Numbered from the stretch's first letter, positions 1-8,425 are shown. The stretch: DNA of 64,000 nucleotides from Chryseolinea soli (GCF_003589925.1 NZ_CP032382.1:5022001-5086000); one strand, 5' to 3'. The notes: generated from the sequence alone by a model not told the origin. A program made the numbers and translations.

Positions 1-116
1 ACCTGCCCTTTATGAAAACTTTGGCTTTTGAAATGCGAAAAGAAATAATCAAACTGATCATCCGTGAGAATGACCGTTTTGGCAATGTGTGCTTTCAGGA
101 TTTCTTTGGCGTCCAT
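1..116 (-). CDS. Crp/Fnr-type regulator, N-terminal fragment cut by window edge
   Basis: An ATG at 116 on the minus strand opens a frame of 38 codons that runs off the start of the window. It begins MDAKEILKAHIAKTV and continues with LTDDQFDYFFSHFK, then HKGQ. A short helical lead-in of this kind (aromatic-rich FDYFFSHF followed by a KGQ turn) is what precedes the cyclic-nucleotide-type beta-roll in many Bacteroidota Crp/Fnr regulators. A good TAnnTTTG promoter element lies just upstream (132-139), which supports this start. The DNA-binding half is outside the window, so the assignment rests on the N-terminus alone. It follows the AraC gene (225-1034) on the same strand but has its own apparent promoter. 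Confidence 0.6.
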   Translation of the reverse strand, partial: MDAKEILKAHIAKTVILTDDQFDYFFSHFKSQSFHKGQ

Positions 117-131
117 GAGGGTTGTCGCTGA

Positions 132-139
132 CAAAAGTA
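132..139 (-). promoter_or_regulatory. Bacteroidota -7 element TACTTTTG
   Basis: Read on the minus strand these bases are TACTTTTG, a perfect match to the Bacteroidota -7 consensus TAnnTTTG. It lies 16 bases before the ATG at 116, implying a very short leader. No good TTTG -33 box is seen at the usual spacing. Confidence 0.45.
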
Positions 140-224
140 AACAATTTTTAAAGGTATACATCCTGCGTCGATCGGCCTACAGGGGCGGACGGAATTATCC
201 ATATGGGGGACACGCTGTCTGGCG

Positions 225-1034
225 CTACCGGTTGAGAAGCGTGTTGGGCGGATATCCAAAGTGGTTTTTGAAAGCATGCGAAAAATGGGAGAGGTTCTCA
301 AAGCCCACTTCAAAATAAACGTCGATGGGTTTTCGCTGTTGTTGGGCGATCTGATAATGCGCCAGCTGCAATCGTTTTTCGGTCAGCCATTTTTGGGGCG
401 TGGTGTGGTATGTCTTTTTAAAATCCCGCCGGAAGGTGGCCAGGCTGCGGCCCGTGAGATAGCCAAACTTGTCCATGGTCATATTGAACATAAAGTGCCG
501 CTCCATGAAGTCGGAGAGGTTTATTTTGCCGGGCTCGTCAAAGTCGGCCAGCAATCCATCCACGCTTTTGTCTATCGACCTCAGGATGCTGATGGCTTCT
601 TCAATTTTAATAGCGGCGATATCGCCGGGCAGGTTTTCGCCAAGATCAAAATAGGGGATGAGCGAGGCGAGGCAGCTCTCCAGCAACGGGTGTTTGGAGA
701 AGCGATATACTTTTGAGAGCGAGGCTTTTTTTCCAACGGCCTTGCGTTTAGCGTAAAATTCCTTCAGTCGTTCGGTGGTCAAATGCATGGCCACGGCTTT
801 GTGCGGCAACCCGTCTTTGGGGTAGTTGATGACCGTGGCCAATTGGTGCCGCGGGATCAGGAAGGTATCGCCGGCATTAAAAATATACGTTGCGTCGGCC
901 AGGATTATTTTTGTTTCACCCGAGATAAACCAAACCAGCATGTGGTGCTCGAACATCACTTCTATTTTGAAAGCCTTGCCGGTATACTCCGACAGCTTGA
1001 TATCGGGCGTGATGTATTTCGTTTCAAAGTCCAT
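225..1034 (-). CDS. AraC family transcriptional regulator
   Basis: A 269-residue protein with an N-terminal cupin-like sensor half and a C-terminal AraC double helix-turn-helix (about residues 175-269). The C-terminus reads as a canonical AraC domain: MTMDKFGYLTGRSLATFRRD, then TPQKWLTEKRL, then VGFENLSHFSHAFKNHFG. The frame stays open up to 1166, but that would overlap the neighbouring dehydrogenase. The ATG at 1034 (MDFETKYITPD) gives a normal family length and leaves an 83-base intergenic gap. The dehydrogenase gene lies directly upstream on the same strand. Direct repeats spaced like AraC half-sites sit in front of that dehydrogenase (2183-2220), so it is the likely target. The effector is unknown. 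Confidence 0.88.
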   Translation of the reverse strand: MDFETKYITPDIKLSEYTGKAFKIEVMFEHHMLVWFISGETKIILADATYIFNAGDTFLIPRHQLATVINYPKDGLPHKAVAMHLTTERLKEFYAKRKAVGKKASLSKVYRFSKHPLLESCLASLIPYFDLGENLPGDIAAIKIEEAISILRSIDKSVDGLLADFDEPGKINLSDFMERHFMFNMTMDKFGYLTGRSLATFRRDFKKTYHTTPQKWLTEKRLQLAHYQIAQQQRKPIDVYFEVGFENLSHFSHAFKNHFGYPPNTLLNR

Positions 1035-1117
1035 TTTCGAGGGCAATCGGTTCACAAATAAAAGTAAGCCGAATATATGCATTCGGCTTGAGATCGCGAT
1101 TGAACGGTCAGGATCGC

Positions 1118-2134
1118 TTAGGCCACGGGGAATGAAACGCCTGTCAGGTCTTCGGTGAGCGTCCATAATTTTCGGGCAAGGTCAGCGTCCAGGGAATAGG
1201 GTTTCACACCGCGCAAGGATAAGGGCTCACCATAATTGTGTTCAATATTTCCATTGTCCAGCTCAGCGACGTCTGTGTTCTCGCAATAAACACCACCCAT
1301 ACCGTTCAGGTTTGGGCTGGTCGCGCACCACACGGAGGTAGCGGCGCCCTGCTCGACAGTCTTGAGTTTGGCGGCCACTTCCGGTTTTATATTTCCGGTC
1401 TCATCGTGGGTACCCATTTGCTGAAACAACGCCATGGGAGCAACTCGCCCCAGGTCGGTGCCATTGACAGAACCCGGGTGCACGGAAAAGGCCCGTACCC
1501 CAAACGTCTTGGCACGACGATCCAGTTCGACCGTGAAGAGATTGTTGGCGGTTTTCGATTGTCCATAGCCCTGCAAGGTTTCATATTCCCGTGTCAGGAA
1601 ATTGGGGTCATCAAAATTGAAGGGCGCCATCTGGTGACCAAACGAGGACACATTCACCACCCTGCCACCGTTGGCCTTCTTGAGTGCGGGCCAAAGCCGG
1701 GCGGTTAACTGAAAATGTCCTAAATGATTGGTGGCAAGTTGAGATTCGTAGCCACGTTTATCCCGTTGCAGCGGCACCCACATGATGCCGGCATTGTTGA
1801 TCAGGAGATCCAGTGCGCAACCCAGGGCAAGAAATCTCTTCGCGAAGGAATCGATCGACGCCGGCGTCATTAAGTCCATGGCCTCGACGGTCACATTTTG
1901 AATCCCTTTCAAATTGTTTGCAGCCTTTTGAATGTCGCGGGCCGGTACGATGACCGTTGTGCCTGCGCGGACAAGTGTTTTCACCGTTTCCAAGCCAATG
2001 CCAGCATAACCACCGGTGACGATAGCGGTTTTGCCGCTGAGGTCGATCCCGCGGATCACATCATGCGTCGTTGAGTTTGCGTCGAACCCCGAATGAATCG
2101 GTTTCTGTAGCGTTCCGTTATGATTGTCTTTCAT
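1118..2134 (-). CDS. Short-chain dehydrogenase/reductase (SDR)
   Basis: 338-residue NAD(P)-dependent oxidoreductase of the SDR superfamily. The cofactor motif TGGYAGIG is at residues 40-47, NNAG at 113-116, catalytic Ser around 163-164 (VSSFGHQ), and the YxxxK pair is Tyr190/Lys194 (YGQSK). The length and the long C-terminal region resemble the retinol-dehydrogenase/WW-oxidoreductase-like branch, but the substrate cannot be told. It is the first gene of a two-gene unit with the AraC regulator at 225-1034. Its promoter is unusually readable: TACTTTTG at 2154-2161 and two 16-base direct repeats at 2183-2220. Cytoplasmic; no signal peptide. Confidence 0.9.
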   Translation of the reverse strand: MKDNHNGTLQKPIHSGFDANSTTHDVIRGIDLSGKTAIVTGGYAGIGLETVKTLVRAGTTVIVPARDIQKAANNLKGIQNVTVEAMDLMTPASIDSFAKRFLALGCALDLLINNAGIMWVPLQRDKRGYESQLATNHLGHFQLTARLWPALKKANGGRVVNVSSFGHQMAPFNFDDPNFLTREYETLQGYGQSKTANNLFTVELDRRAKTFGVRAFSVHPGSVNGTDLGRVAPMALFQQMGTHDETGNIKPEVAAKLKTVEQGAATSVWCATSPNLNGMGGVYCENTDVAELDNGNIEHNYGEPLSLRGVKPYSLDADLARKLWTLTEDLTGVSFPVA

Positions 2135-2153
2135 ACTTTGTAATAGTTTTAGA

Positions 2154-2220
2154 CAAAAGTAAAGGGCATGTCACGGAACCGTTTTGTTTAAAACGTCAAG
2201 TTGCTTTGTTTAAAACGTCA
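2154..2220 (-). promoter_or_regulatory. SDR promoter: -7 element plus two AraC-type direct repeats
   Basis: On the minus strand 2161-2154 reads TACTTTTG (TAnnTTTG consensus). Just upstream, the 16-mer TTTGTTTAAAACGTCA (plus-strand reading) occurs identically at 2183-2198 and 2205-2220. The repeat period is 22 bases, two helical turns, in direct orientation, the usual geometry of an AraC monomer pair. The proximal copy overlaps the -33 region, as expected for an activator touching RNA polymerase. Confidence 0.6.
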
Positions 2221-2276
2221 TTGTTATGAGGTCGATCACCGTCACGCGGCTTATCGGCCCATCCGCAGCGCCCTTC

Positions 2277-2684
2277 TTATTTTGACGCGATCGGCACCTT
2301 CCTAAACCGGCCCCAGGCTACGAAAGCGGCCAGGCCTGCAAAGACAATATTTACCCCGATCACCGAGGCTTCTCCTCTCATAATATGGAATAGGCTTGCG
2401 CAGACCATGAGGGCAATGACGCCAAGGGCAGCAATGGGTGTGAGTTTAGGTTGCGCGCGAAGTGCAGCAGGTAGCGTTAACCCTACGGCCCCTGCGATAT
2501 CCACCAACCCGGTTAGTTTTACAAATGCCGCCGGGATCTCACCGGTCCACGGCCACATGGCGGAAAGTTTTTCTATCGATTGAAAACATTTCATTGCGCC
2601 TGCCCAAAGGAGGGTGGCGGCCAGAAGAAGTTGCACCACCCAAAGGGCGATGTGGAGCGTTTTTGATTTTTGTTGCGTTGTCAT
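2277..2684 (-). CDS. DoxX-like integral membrane protein
   Basis: 135 residues with four hydrophobic segments (about 10-30, 50-70, 78-95 and 103-123). The pattern VVQLLLAATLLWAGAMKCF near the N-terminus and KLTGLVDIAGAVGL before helix 2 is typical of the DoxX/DoxX-like family. The molecular role of this family is poorly defined; members sit near redox or stress genes. It is divergent from an HxlR regulator (2815-3153), and three nested inverted repeats fill the gap. HxlR control is therefore likely, an arrangement common for this kind of pair. Confidence 0.8.
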   Translation of the reverse strand: MTTQQKSKTLHIALWVVQLLLAATLLWAGAMKCFQSIEKLSAMWPWTGEIPAAFVKLTGLVDIAGAVGLTLPAALRAQPKLTPIAALGVIALMVCASLFHIMRGEASVIGVNIVFAGLAAFVAWGRFRKVPIASK

Positions 2685-2726
2685 GTCAGGATCCGTTTTT
2701 GAGGATGGACCAAAGTAGCTACATTA

Positions 2727-2780
2727 GCTTTCCGTTGGAAAGCACTATCCCGTTGGATAGTATCTTGCCAATGGGATAGT
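2727..2780. promoter_or_regulatory. Nested inverted repeats, candidate HxlR operator
   Basis: Three dyads lie end to end between the divergent genes. GCTTTCC-GTT-GGAAAGC is at 2727-2743. ACTATCC-CGTT-GGATAGT is at 2744-2761. ACTATCCC (2744-2751) pairs again with GGGATAGT (2773-2780). The left arm of the second dyad is shared by two alternative partners. Confidence 0.6.
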
Positions 2781-2814
2781 GAGCAACACAACCCAATAAC
2801 ACACGCGACAAACG

Positions 2815-3153
2815 ATGCTGACCAAAGGAGGATGTCCCAAGAATATGCTTTCCATCCGGGATGCATTGGAAGCCCTGGAAGGACGATGGAAATTGTTGAT
2901 CTTATTTTCATTACAGGCAGGCGCCAAGCGATTTAAAGAGATCTCCAAAGAGGTGAATGGGATCACCGACAAGACGTTGTCTAAAGAGTTGAAAATTTTA
3001 GAGATGAACCGCCTGGTGAAACGGGAGGTCTATGATACGTTCCCTCCCACGGTGGAATACACCATTACGGCGCATGGCAAATCGCTGGAGAAGGTGATGG
3101 AGGAACTTCACTATTGGGGGCTGGCACATCGCAAGGAGATCATGGGGAAATGA
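2815..3153 (+). CDS. HxlR family transcriptional regulator
   Basis: 112-residue winged helix-turn-helix protein. Family hallmarks are a Cys near the N-terminus (Cys7 in GGCP), the segment LEALEGRWKLLILFSL, the recognition region FKEISKEVNGITDKTLSKELK, and the wing EYTITAHGKSLEKVMEEL. HxlR proteins bind DNA as dimers and often sense thiol-reactive or aldehyde stress through the N-terminal Cys; that role here is inferred from the family. It is divergent from the DoxX-like gene and shares the dyad-rich region at 2727-2780, so autoregulation plus control of the DoxX-like gene is likely. Confidence 0.92.
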   Translation: MLTKGGCPKNMLSIRDALEALEGRWKLLILFSLQAGAKRFKEISKEVNGITDKTLSKELKILEMNRLVKREVYDTFPPTVEYTITAHGKSLEKVMEELHYWGLAHRKEIMGK

Positions 3154-3374
3154 ACGGACGTGATCGTTGTTCGAACGTCGCCTCATTACCAATGGATGGT
3201 TTGCTGGCTTTATGTCGCATGACCCCTTCTGAAAATCAAATCTCACCAAAAGTTCGTCGATAAATTGGAAAAAATCATCCGATTGCCGGGTCTTGGAATG
3301 GATGCTGTTGCCATTTCAAATTTTAGAGGTATGAATTTTGAGAGCACTGACCAAACGTACCTTAACATCGCAAT

Positions 3375-3836
3375 ATGAAATTCGAACAATATTGCCAGGA
3401 CGCTCGCGACTTTGTAAATGAAATTGCTGTTGAACTCGGCGAGCCCGCCAACAAAGGCCAGGCGGAGCGGATCATGACCTCTGTGCTCCACACGGTGCGA
3501 GAGGTTCTCTCGCCCGAAGAATCCCTTCATTTCATCGCTCAACTCCCCATGATGATGAAGGGGATCTACGTGGACGGCTGGCGCCTCGAAACCCAAAACA
3601 GGATCCGGTCGATGAACGAATTTATCGAGTGCCTGATACTGCAAAGTCCAAGGACAGCCCTCAATGATTTTGGCAATGGGGAAAAAGCAGAAACCAATGC
3701 CAGGGCTGTGCTTCGGGTTTTATCCAGACACGTTGCAACGGGTGAGGTAAAGGACATCGTGAGTCAATTTCCGGTAGAACTGGCCGATCTTTGGCGCAAT
3801 GAAACCGAAGCTACCGAGCGCGCTCAAACGAAATGA
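3375..3836 (+). CDS. DUF2267 domain protein
   Basis: 153 residues, almost entirely one DUF2267 unit. It starts FEQYCQDARDFVNEIAVELG, carries the family pattern AERIMTSVLHTVREVLSPEESLHFIAQLP and KGIYVDGW, and ends with a second half-repeat (AVLRVLSRHVATGEVKDIVSQFPVEL). The fold is a pair of helical repeats. No enzymatic motif is visible and function is unknown; such proteins are often found beside stress or envelope genes. Cytoplasmic by sequence. It stands alone, in the same orientation as HxlR but 221 bases away. The start codon gives the full domain. Confidence 0.85.
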   Translation: MKFEQYCQDARDFVNEIAVELGEPANKGQAERIMTSVLHTVREVLSPEESLHFIAQLPMMMKGIYVDGWRLETQNRIRSMNEFIECLILQSPRTALNDFGNGEKAETNARAVLRVLSRHVATGEVKDIVSQFPVELADLWRNETEATERAQTK

Positions 3837-4059
3837 ACATCGATCTTTTGTTTAACGTCATCCAACATGGATCGCGGAACGGCATGAAGACGCGTCGCTG
3901 AAACTGATGCATTCACTCCACAAATAGATGAATTTCTCCTCAATTCGCTTGAGGTTATCCGGTTGGATTATAGCCCATTTAAAAATTAACTGAAGTTCAC
4001 CCCGCGCGTGATTCCGTTGTCGACGATGTTGTCTTGCCAAGACCAATTACTAACAACGA

Positions 4060-4288
4060 AATAGTGTAACCCTGCTGACTTTTACTCCAGTAAATCAATT
4101 GGTTTTTGAAAAACCCCCAATAGCAGGGGGATCGTAGTCGGTTATATTTTCCTATATTCATATAGCTATTTCAACTATCGCTTTCATAGGCCTTCGTGTT
4201 CGAGGCATAGCCATACTTAGGTTAGATGAGGCAGGTACGTTTACTGCCGTTGTTGTTGGAAGGGGTCGGTTTCGACCCCTTTTTTTTA
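4060..4288 (+). ncRNA. Candidate structured RNA ending in a strong terminator
   Basis: The 3837-4595 interval has no convincing gene. Within it, CCCTGCT (4070-4076) can pair with AGCAGGG (4122-4128), with an inner ATTGG/CCAAT helix. Downstream, GGCAG and CTGCC around 4230-4247 form a small hairpin, and the stretch closes with a perfect intrinsic terminator at 4260-4288. A terminator with no ORF in front of it, preceded by pairable segments, suggests a small RNA. The 5' end is a guess and no known RNA family was recognised. Confidence 0.3.
4260..4288 (+). terminator. Rho-independent terminator
   Basis: Perfect 9-bp stem AAGGGGTCG / CGACCCCTT with a GTTT loop, followed directly by a run of eight T. 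No coding region ends just before it; the nearest plus-strand gene (DUF2267) ends 420 bases upstream. Confidence 0.85.
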
Positions 4289-4595
4289 TGTCATGACTTC
4301 AATTCATTTTGTGTCCATTACCCCGCGATCAAAGTAATTTTTTGATTGTCTTCTAAGATAATCGATGCGCAATAGCCTGCAAAGGACATCTGAACCTTGT
4401 GAACAAATATCCTCGTTGCGTAGAAAAATTGCTCACCAAAAAATGTGTCGCAGATGACGCTGTGTATACAAATGTGAATTGGATTTCTGAAATTTTGAAA
4501 GAACAGGCGCAGAGCGCGTTTCACGAAGGTGTGCCAAAAAGACAGGCAAGTCGGGCATGCAATTTGATTTTATCACGACAAATAAAATTTTCAGC

Positions 4596-4856
4596 ATGAG
4601 AAAGACCACAAAAAAATATAGAGAGTCCTTGATTCATATTGGCGCGGCATTGTCCAGCCTGCGCCAAATGAAAGGTTACACAACCGTAAAAGAGTTTGCC
4701 AGCCGATATAAATTGCCGGTGATCCAATATTGGAGGATCGAAAGAGGGAAGGCGAACCTTACACTAAAATCGCTGGCAAGAATACTGGACATTCATAAAC
4801 TCTCCGTCCAGGACTTCTTTTGCTTAATGACCGGTCATGAGTTAGCCATGACATGA
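4596..4856 (+). CDS. Small XRE-family helix-turn-helix regulator
   Basis: 86 residues from the ATG at 4596 (MRKTTKKYRE); an in-frame ATG at 4557 would add 13 residues and cannot be excluded. The core is a Cro/C1-type HTH: LIHIGAALSSLRQMKGYTT, VKEFASRYKLPVIQYWRIERG, NLTLKSLARILDIH. There is no sensor domain. It stands alone, with two terminator hairpins behind it. Solitary XRE proteins of this size are frequent in Bacteroidota genomes; the target is unknown. No toxin partner was found next to it. Confidence 0.75.
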   Translation: MRKTTKKYRESLIHIGAALSSLRQMKGYTTVKEFASRYKLPVIQYWRIERGKANLTLKSLARILDIHKLSVQDFFCLMTGHELAMT

Positions 4857-4915
4857 TCCGGAAAGCGATCGTGTATACTTAGAAATAATTATTGTAGCTC
4901 GGCTTAATCTGCGAG

Positions 4916-4948
4916 ACCTTGGAAAACTACCTCCAAGGTTTCTTTTTT
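4916..4948 (+). terminator. Intrinsic terminator after the XRE gene
   Basis: Stem ACCTTGG (4916-4922) / CCAAGGT (4933-4939) with a 10-base loop, followed by TTTCTTTTTT. It lies 60 bases after the XRE stop codon. Confidence 0.7.
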
Positions 4949-4960
4949 GATACGCTTTTG

Positions 4961-4993
4961 AATAAAGAAAGCCCGCGTGGGGCTTTCTTTATT
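4961..4993. terminator. Bidirectional terminator between convergent genes
   Basis: A perfect 14-bp inverted repeat, AATAAAGAAAGCCC / GGGCTTTCTTTATT, with a 5-base loop GCGTG. The A/T-rich outer arms give a U-tract in both directions. It separates the XRE gene (plus) from the DUF4136 gene (minus) and very likely stops both transcripts. Confidence 0.85.
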
Positions 4994-5017
4994 CATGGCT
5001 ATGCATTTTTTCGGGCG

Positions 5018-5638
5018 CTAACTAATCGTATGCTTAGGCCCCTGCGTTGGAATCTCGCCCGGGTGGACAGGATATTTCTTCAGGATTGCCTTTATGCCCT
5101 TATGAAGTTGTTTCGACAGACTGCTCGTGTACTCTACATTTCCTTTTACCGTACCACGCCAGATCAAGTCATTCGACGCCTTGTCGGTGATGTCGATGAT
5201 CAGGGTTCCCTGCATGTAGTCATAACTTCGTCCGTTGTAGTAGCCATAGGGCATCATGCCAAAGCCATAGGGCATGTACATGTAGCTGAATCGATAAGGC
5301 ATGAAATACGGTCCGTACATGTACGGGCCATAAGACGCGTTGGCGTAGGCGTCGCGTCGTCTTTCCGTAAACGTTTTGTAACCCACGAGGAAGTCGGGGT
5401 GTTTGGCATCAAAATAGATTCCGCGCTTGGCGAATTCTTCCTTCACGGTGGCTTTGATGCGCTTGTCGATCAGGCCGCTCCTGTATTCGGGGTTGCCCAC
5501 CTTGATTTCGGAAGGCCCCCAGGCAAAAGTGCGGTAGTGACCAAAGTCGATGTCGCGATCAAAATCCGTCACCGCGCACGCCGCAAGTCCGAAGACCAGT
5601 GCCATTGCCAGTATGAACTTATTTGACAGCTGTTTCAT
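5018..5638 (-). CDS. DUF4136 family lipoprotein
   Basis: 206 residues from the ATG at 5638. The frame is open upstream to 5785, but only the 5638 start gives a proper lipoprotein signal: MKQLSNKFILAMALVFGLAAC, with lipobox LAAC. The mature part follows the DUF4136 plan: VTDFDRDIDFGHYRTFAWGP, then DKRIKATVKEEFAKRGIYF, then DFLVGYKTF, and late TLIIDITDKASNDLIWRGTVKG. A Tyr/Met/Pro/Gly-rich loop (about residues 108-145, many YMYGPY-like units) is typical of the family. Probably anchored in the outer membrane; function unknown. Single gene. Confidence 0.88.
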   Translation of the reverse strand: MKQLSNKFILAMALVFGLAACAVTDFDRDIDFGHYRTFAWGPSEIKVGNPEYRSGLIDKRIKATVKEEFAKRGIYFDAKHPDFLVGYKTFTERRRDAYANASYGPYMYGPYFMPYRFSYMYMPYGFGMMPYGYYNGRSYDYMQGTLIIDITDKASNDLIWRGTVKGNVEYTSSLSKQLHKGIKAILKKYPVHPGEIPTQGPKHTIS

Positions 5639-5883
5639 TTTTTTCTTGATTTTTGTCTTACTACATAACAAATATGCGCCATCAATTTGTTCCTTTTTTA
5701 TGATGGTTGCGGACAAACGCGCAAGCGCTTTTAATATTGTCTGAAGCAGGTTGTTGTCGCTCATTTTCCACAAGGCAATCGACACTCACGCGTGATGCAT
5801 GTGAACTGCTGAGAGTAAAGCGCTAAACTTTTCAGCGGAGTAGTAAAGTGGAATGATAAGTAAAGAATGTCGCGCGCAGGCGA

Positions 5884-8394
5884 TCATTTAAGTCCATACG
5901 TCACGCTGACGTAGTACATTCCCCCGATAGAGGGCCCACCCAGGTAGGAATAGTAATGCGTATTGGTGAGATTGGTTGCCCCACATTTCCAGGTCACGCC
6001 CAACATCTTCCAGTTCACTTGTGCGTTGAGCGTTCCAAATGAGGGCACGTTCCCGTTCACCAGGAAGGATTGCCAGTAATATGTGCTTTGCCAGCGGTAG
6101 TTGAGCATCACACCAACGCGATTGAACAACTGGCTGTTGCCGATCGATACGTTATACATCCACTTCGGCGTATTGAATCCATCTTCCAATCCATCCGTGC
6201 TGGTTCGGTGTTGCAAGACGGCATAGGTCACGTTTCCGCTGGCCATGAATTCTTTATAAAATTTGTAGGACAATCCAACGCTCGATCCATAGTTGTACGC
6301 CACGGTCATCGAGTTGGTCCACATGCGGTATTTGTCCTGGCCCGCTTTGCTGTTCATGTAGTAGGGGATAGAATCGGCGATAGTCGTTTTAGGAACATTC
6401 ACTTCTACCTGGGCGATAAAGTCGTTGTATTGATTGAAGTACACATCGACATCTACTTTCAGGTTGTTGAATAACACCCCCCGGTAGCCCGCTTCAAAAG
6501 ATTGGATGTGTTCCGGTTGAAGATAGGTATAACTATTTTTCTTCAGCAGCCCCTGGTTGTTGACGATAGCCTGATTCACGGAAGTTCCATTGGTATTGAC
6601 ATCCTTGGTGACGGCCGCCTGAAACGCATCGACGGAAGCCCGCAGATAGGAGTTCTCAAAAATGCCGTGCGACATCACCGGCAGGCCACCCACTCTTTTC
6701 ACGCCACCGCTGTTGATGTTGGAAAAGGCTTCAAACACGCTGGGGAAGCGAAATCCGCTCTGAAACGAAAAGCGGAAACTTTGATTGGGGGCTGGCGAGT
6801 ACACGACCGTAAAGCGCGGGTTCCACTTTACGTCATAGTATTGGTTTTTGTCGGCGCGGAGGGTCGCGCCTATTTTTAGTTTGTCGTTTAAGATCGTCTT
6901 GGTGGCTTCCACAAATGCACCATACTTATAATACACCAGGTTCTTGCCGGGCTCCTCCGGGTTGATAAAATAGTTGCCGTCCGGCACGATCACATAGGAA
7001 CGATAGTCACCTCCAGTCAAAAGGTGGATCCGATTCCCGACCACGTTGGACAGATCATATTGGATGTCGCCATGATACATTTGTGATTTTACGCGGAGCG
7101 CAGCCCCATAGTCCCAGTTGTTGATGTTGCGTAGCTGGCTGATCATGTTAGAGAACGCTTCCGTCCCGGGTTGGGGCCTGCCTTCATCGGCCGTGGCGCG
7201 GGCCAGGTGATGTGCTTCGGCCACAGTGGAGCCCGCATTGATGGCCGAGGTGAAACGGTTGGAGTAGTCCGTGTACCACTGGTTGTCGGGTTTAAACGTC
7301 CGGTCAATATTTTCCGCCATCGAGCGGGCGTTGTAGGATTTTCCCGTGTTCTCGATGTTCACATAGGCATGGGCCAGCAGGTTGGCATCCTGGTAGGTGA
7401 GCGCGTGTTGCTGGAGAATGTAGTCTTCGAGCCGGAAGCGGTTCGCCCGCTGATACACATTGTTGATGTCTGCAAAGCGATAGGTGTAAGAAAGTTTTGA
7501 CTGGGGCCGGATCTTATAAACCAAGGTGGCATCCGCCTTTATGTTTTTCAGGGTGTAGTCGACCACGTCCTTTTCAAGATACCCCGTTCGTGCCACAACA
7601 TAGTTCTTCCCATTGAGGTTAATGGTTCTCCTGTCCGACGACTCGTTGCCATAGGAGTTGACGGGATCTTGGGCCGGGTTGTCGGCGCCCGTGAGCCCGG
7701 TGGTGGCATTCGCATTGGGATTGATGTCGGAATAGTTGTTGGCGATAAAATCATAACCCCGCATATAGGTCGCGTTGATTTTGTAGGCAAAGCGGTCGGA
7801 AGTTTTTTGCGCCCAGCGAAGGACCGTTTCGGAAAACAGTTTGTTTCCATCGGCTGGCGATACGTTGTTGATCCCCACTTTTTGCTGAAGGCTCAACCCC
7901 GTGTTTTGAAATGGATCCAGCGACGTGAAGTTGGCCAGGCCATTGATGGCGTTCATGCCATAGAGCGCGGAGGCCACACCCGGAACAATTTCGGTGCTCT
8001 CGAGATCCAGGTCGCTTGGCCCCATCATGTTGGCGATGGGCGCCCCGATGTGCGGCGCCTGGACGTCGGCTCCGTCCACCAGTTGTACGAAACGCACGTT
8101 GGTGGTATTGGCGAACCCCCGCGTGTTGATCACCTTGAACCCCAGGCTTGGCGTGATCAACTGGACACCCTTGACAAAATCCAAACCATCAAAAAAGGAA
8201 GGTGCCGGCGATTGCTGAAACGCCTTGCGCGTTGTCTTCTCGACGGTTACAGGCGATTTGTAGATATCCTCCAGGGCCCGTGAGCCGGTCACCACGACCT
8301 CATCCAATTGCCGTGTTTTTAAGGAATCTTGTTGATCCTGTGAAAAAACCTGGACCGATAGAAATGCCAGTGCGGCCGTGATAAAGATCTTCAA
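5884..8394 (-). CDS. TonB-dependent outer-membrane receptor
   Basis: 836 residues: a signal peptide (cleavage after about residue 18), a TonB-box-like stretch LDEVVVTGSR, a plug domain (about 40-170, including RGFANTTNVRFVQLVDGADV and VPGVASALYGMNAINGLANF) and a C-terminal 22-strand barrel ending in an aromatic-rich strand (YYVSVTYGLK). Unlike the SusC proteins in this window it lacks the N-terminal carboxypeptidase-regulatory-like domain, and no SusD partner is adjacent. That points to uptake of a siderophore, cofactor or other small ligand, but the ligand cannot be read from sequence. A TACATTTG promoter element precedes it at 8418-8425. Confidence 0.92.
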   Translation of the reverse strand: MKIFITAALAFLSVQVFSQDQQDSLKTRQLDEVVVTGSRALEDIYKSPVTVEKTTRKAFQQSPAPSFFDGLDFVKGVQLITPSLGFKVINTRGFANTTNVRFVQLVDGADVQAPHIGAPIANMMGPSDLDLESTEIVPGVASALYGMNAINGLANFTSLDPFQNTGLSLQQKVGINNVSPADGNKLFSETVLRWAQKTSDRFAYKINATYMRGYDFIANNYSDINPNANATTGLTGADNPAQDPVNSYGNESSDRRTINLNGKNYVVARTGYLEKDVVDYTLKNIKADATLVYKIRPQSKLSYTYRFADINNVYQRANRFRLEDYILQQHALTYQDANLLAHAYVNIENTGKSYNARSMAENIDRTFKPDNQWYTDYSNRFTSAINAGSTVAEAHHLARATADEGRPQPGTEAFSNMISQLRNINNWDYGAALRVKSQMYHGDIQYDLSNVVGNRIHLLTGGDYRSYVIVPDGNYFINPEEPGKNLVYYKYGAFVEATKTILNDKLKIGATLRADKNQYYDVKWNPRFTVVYSPAPNQSFRFSFQSGFRFPSVFEAFSNINSGGVKRVGGLPVMSHGIFENSYLRASVDAFQAAVTKDVNTNGTSVNQAIVNNQGLLKKNSYTYLQPEHIQSFEAGYRGVLFNNLKVDVDVYFNQYNDFIAQVEVNVPKTTIADSIPYYMNSKAGQDKYRMWTNSMTVAYNYGSSVGLSYKFYKEFMASGNVTYAVLQHRTSTDGLEDGFNTPKWMYNVSIGNSQLFNRVGVMLNYRWQSTYYWQSFLVNGNVPSFGTLNAQVNWKMLGVTWKCGATNLTNTHYYSYLGGPSIGGMYYVSVTYGLK

Positions 8395-8417
8395 AGGGTT
8401 TGAGGGTTTACGGTATT

Positions 8418-8425
8418 CAAATGTA
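8418..8425 (-). promoter_or_regulatory. -7 element TACATTTG before the TonB receptor
   Basis: On the minus strand these bases read TACATTTG, a perfect TAnnTTTG match 24 bases before the start codon. Upstream, CGTTAT (8449-8454) and ATAACG (8467-8472) form a dyad that could be an operator. The rest of the 8395-8701 gap shows nothing clear. Confidence 0.45.

Noticed and set aside
4399..4599. 66-codon frame overlapping the XRE gene start
   Set aside because: Composition is not gene-like, no domain, and it overlaps the better-supported XRE gene.
5018..5785. Longer start (5785) for the DUF4136 lipoprotein
   Set aside because: The extra 49 residues hide the lipoprotein signal. The ATG at 5638 yields a correct lipobox.
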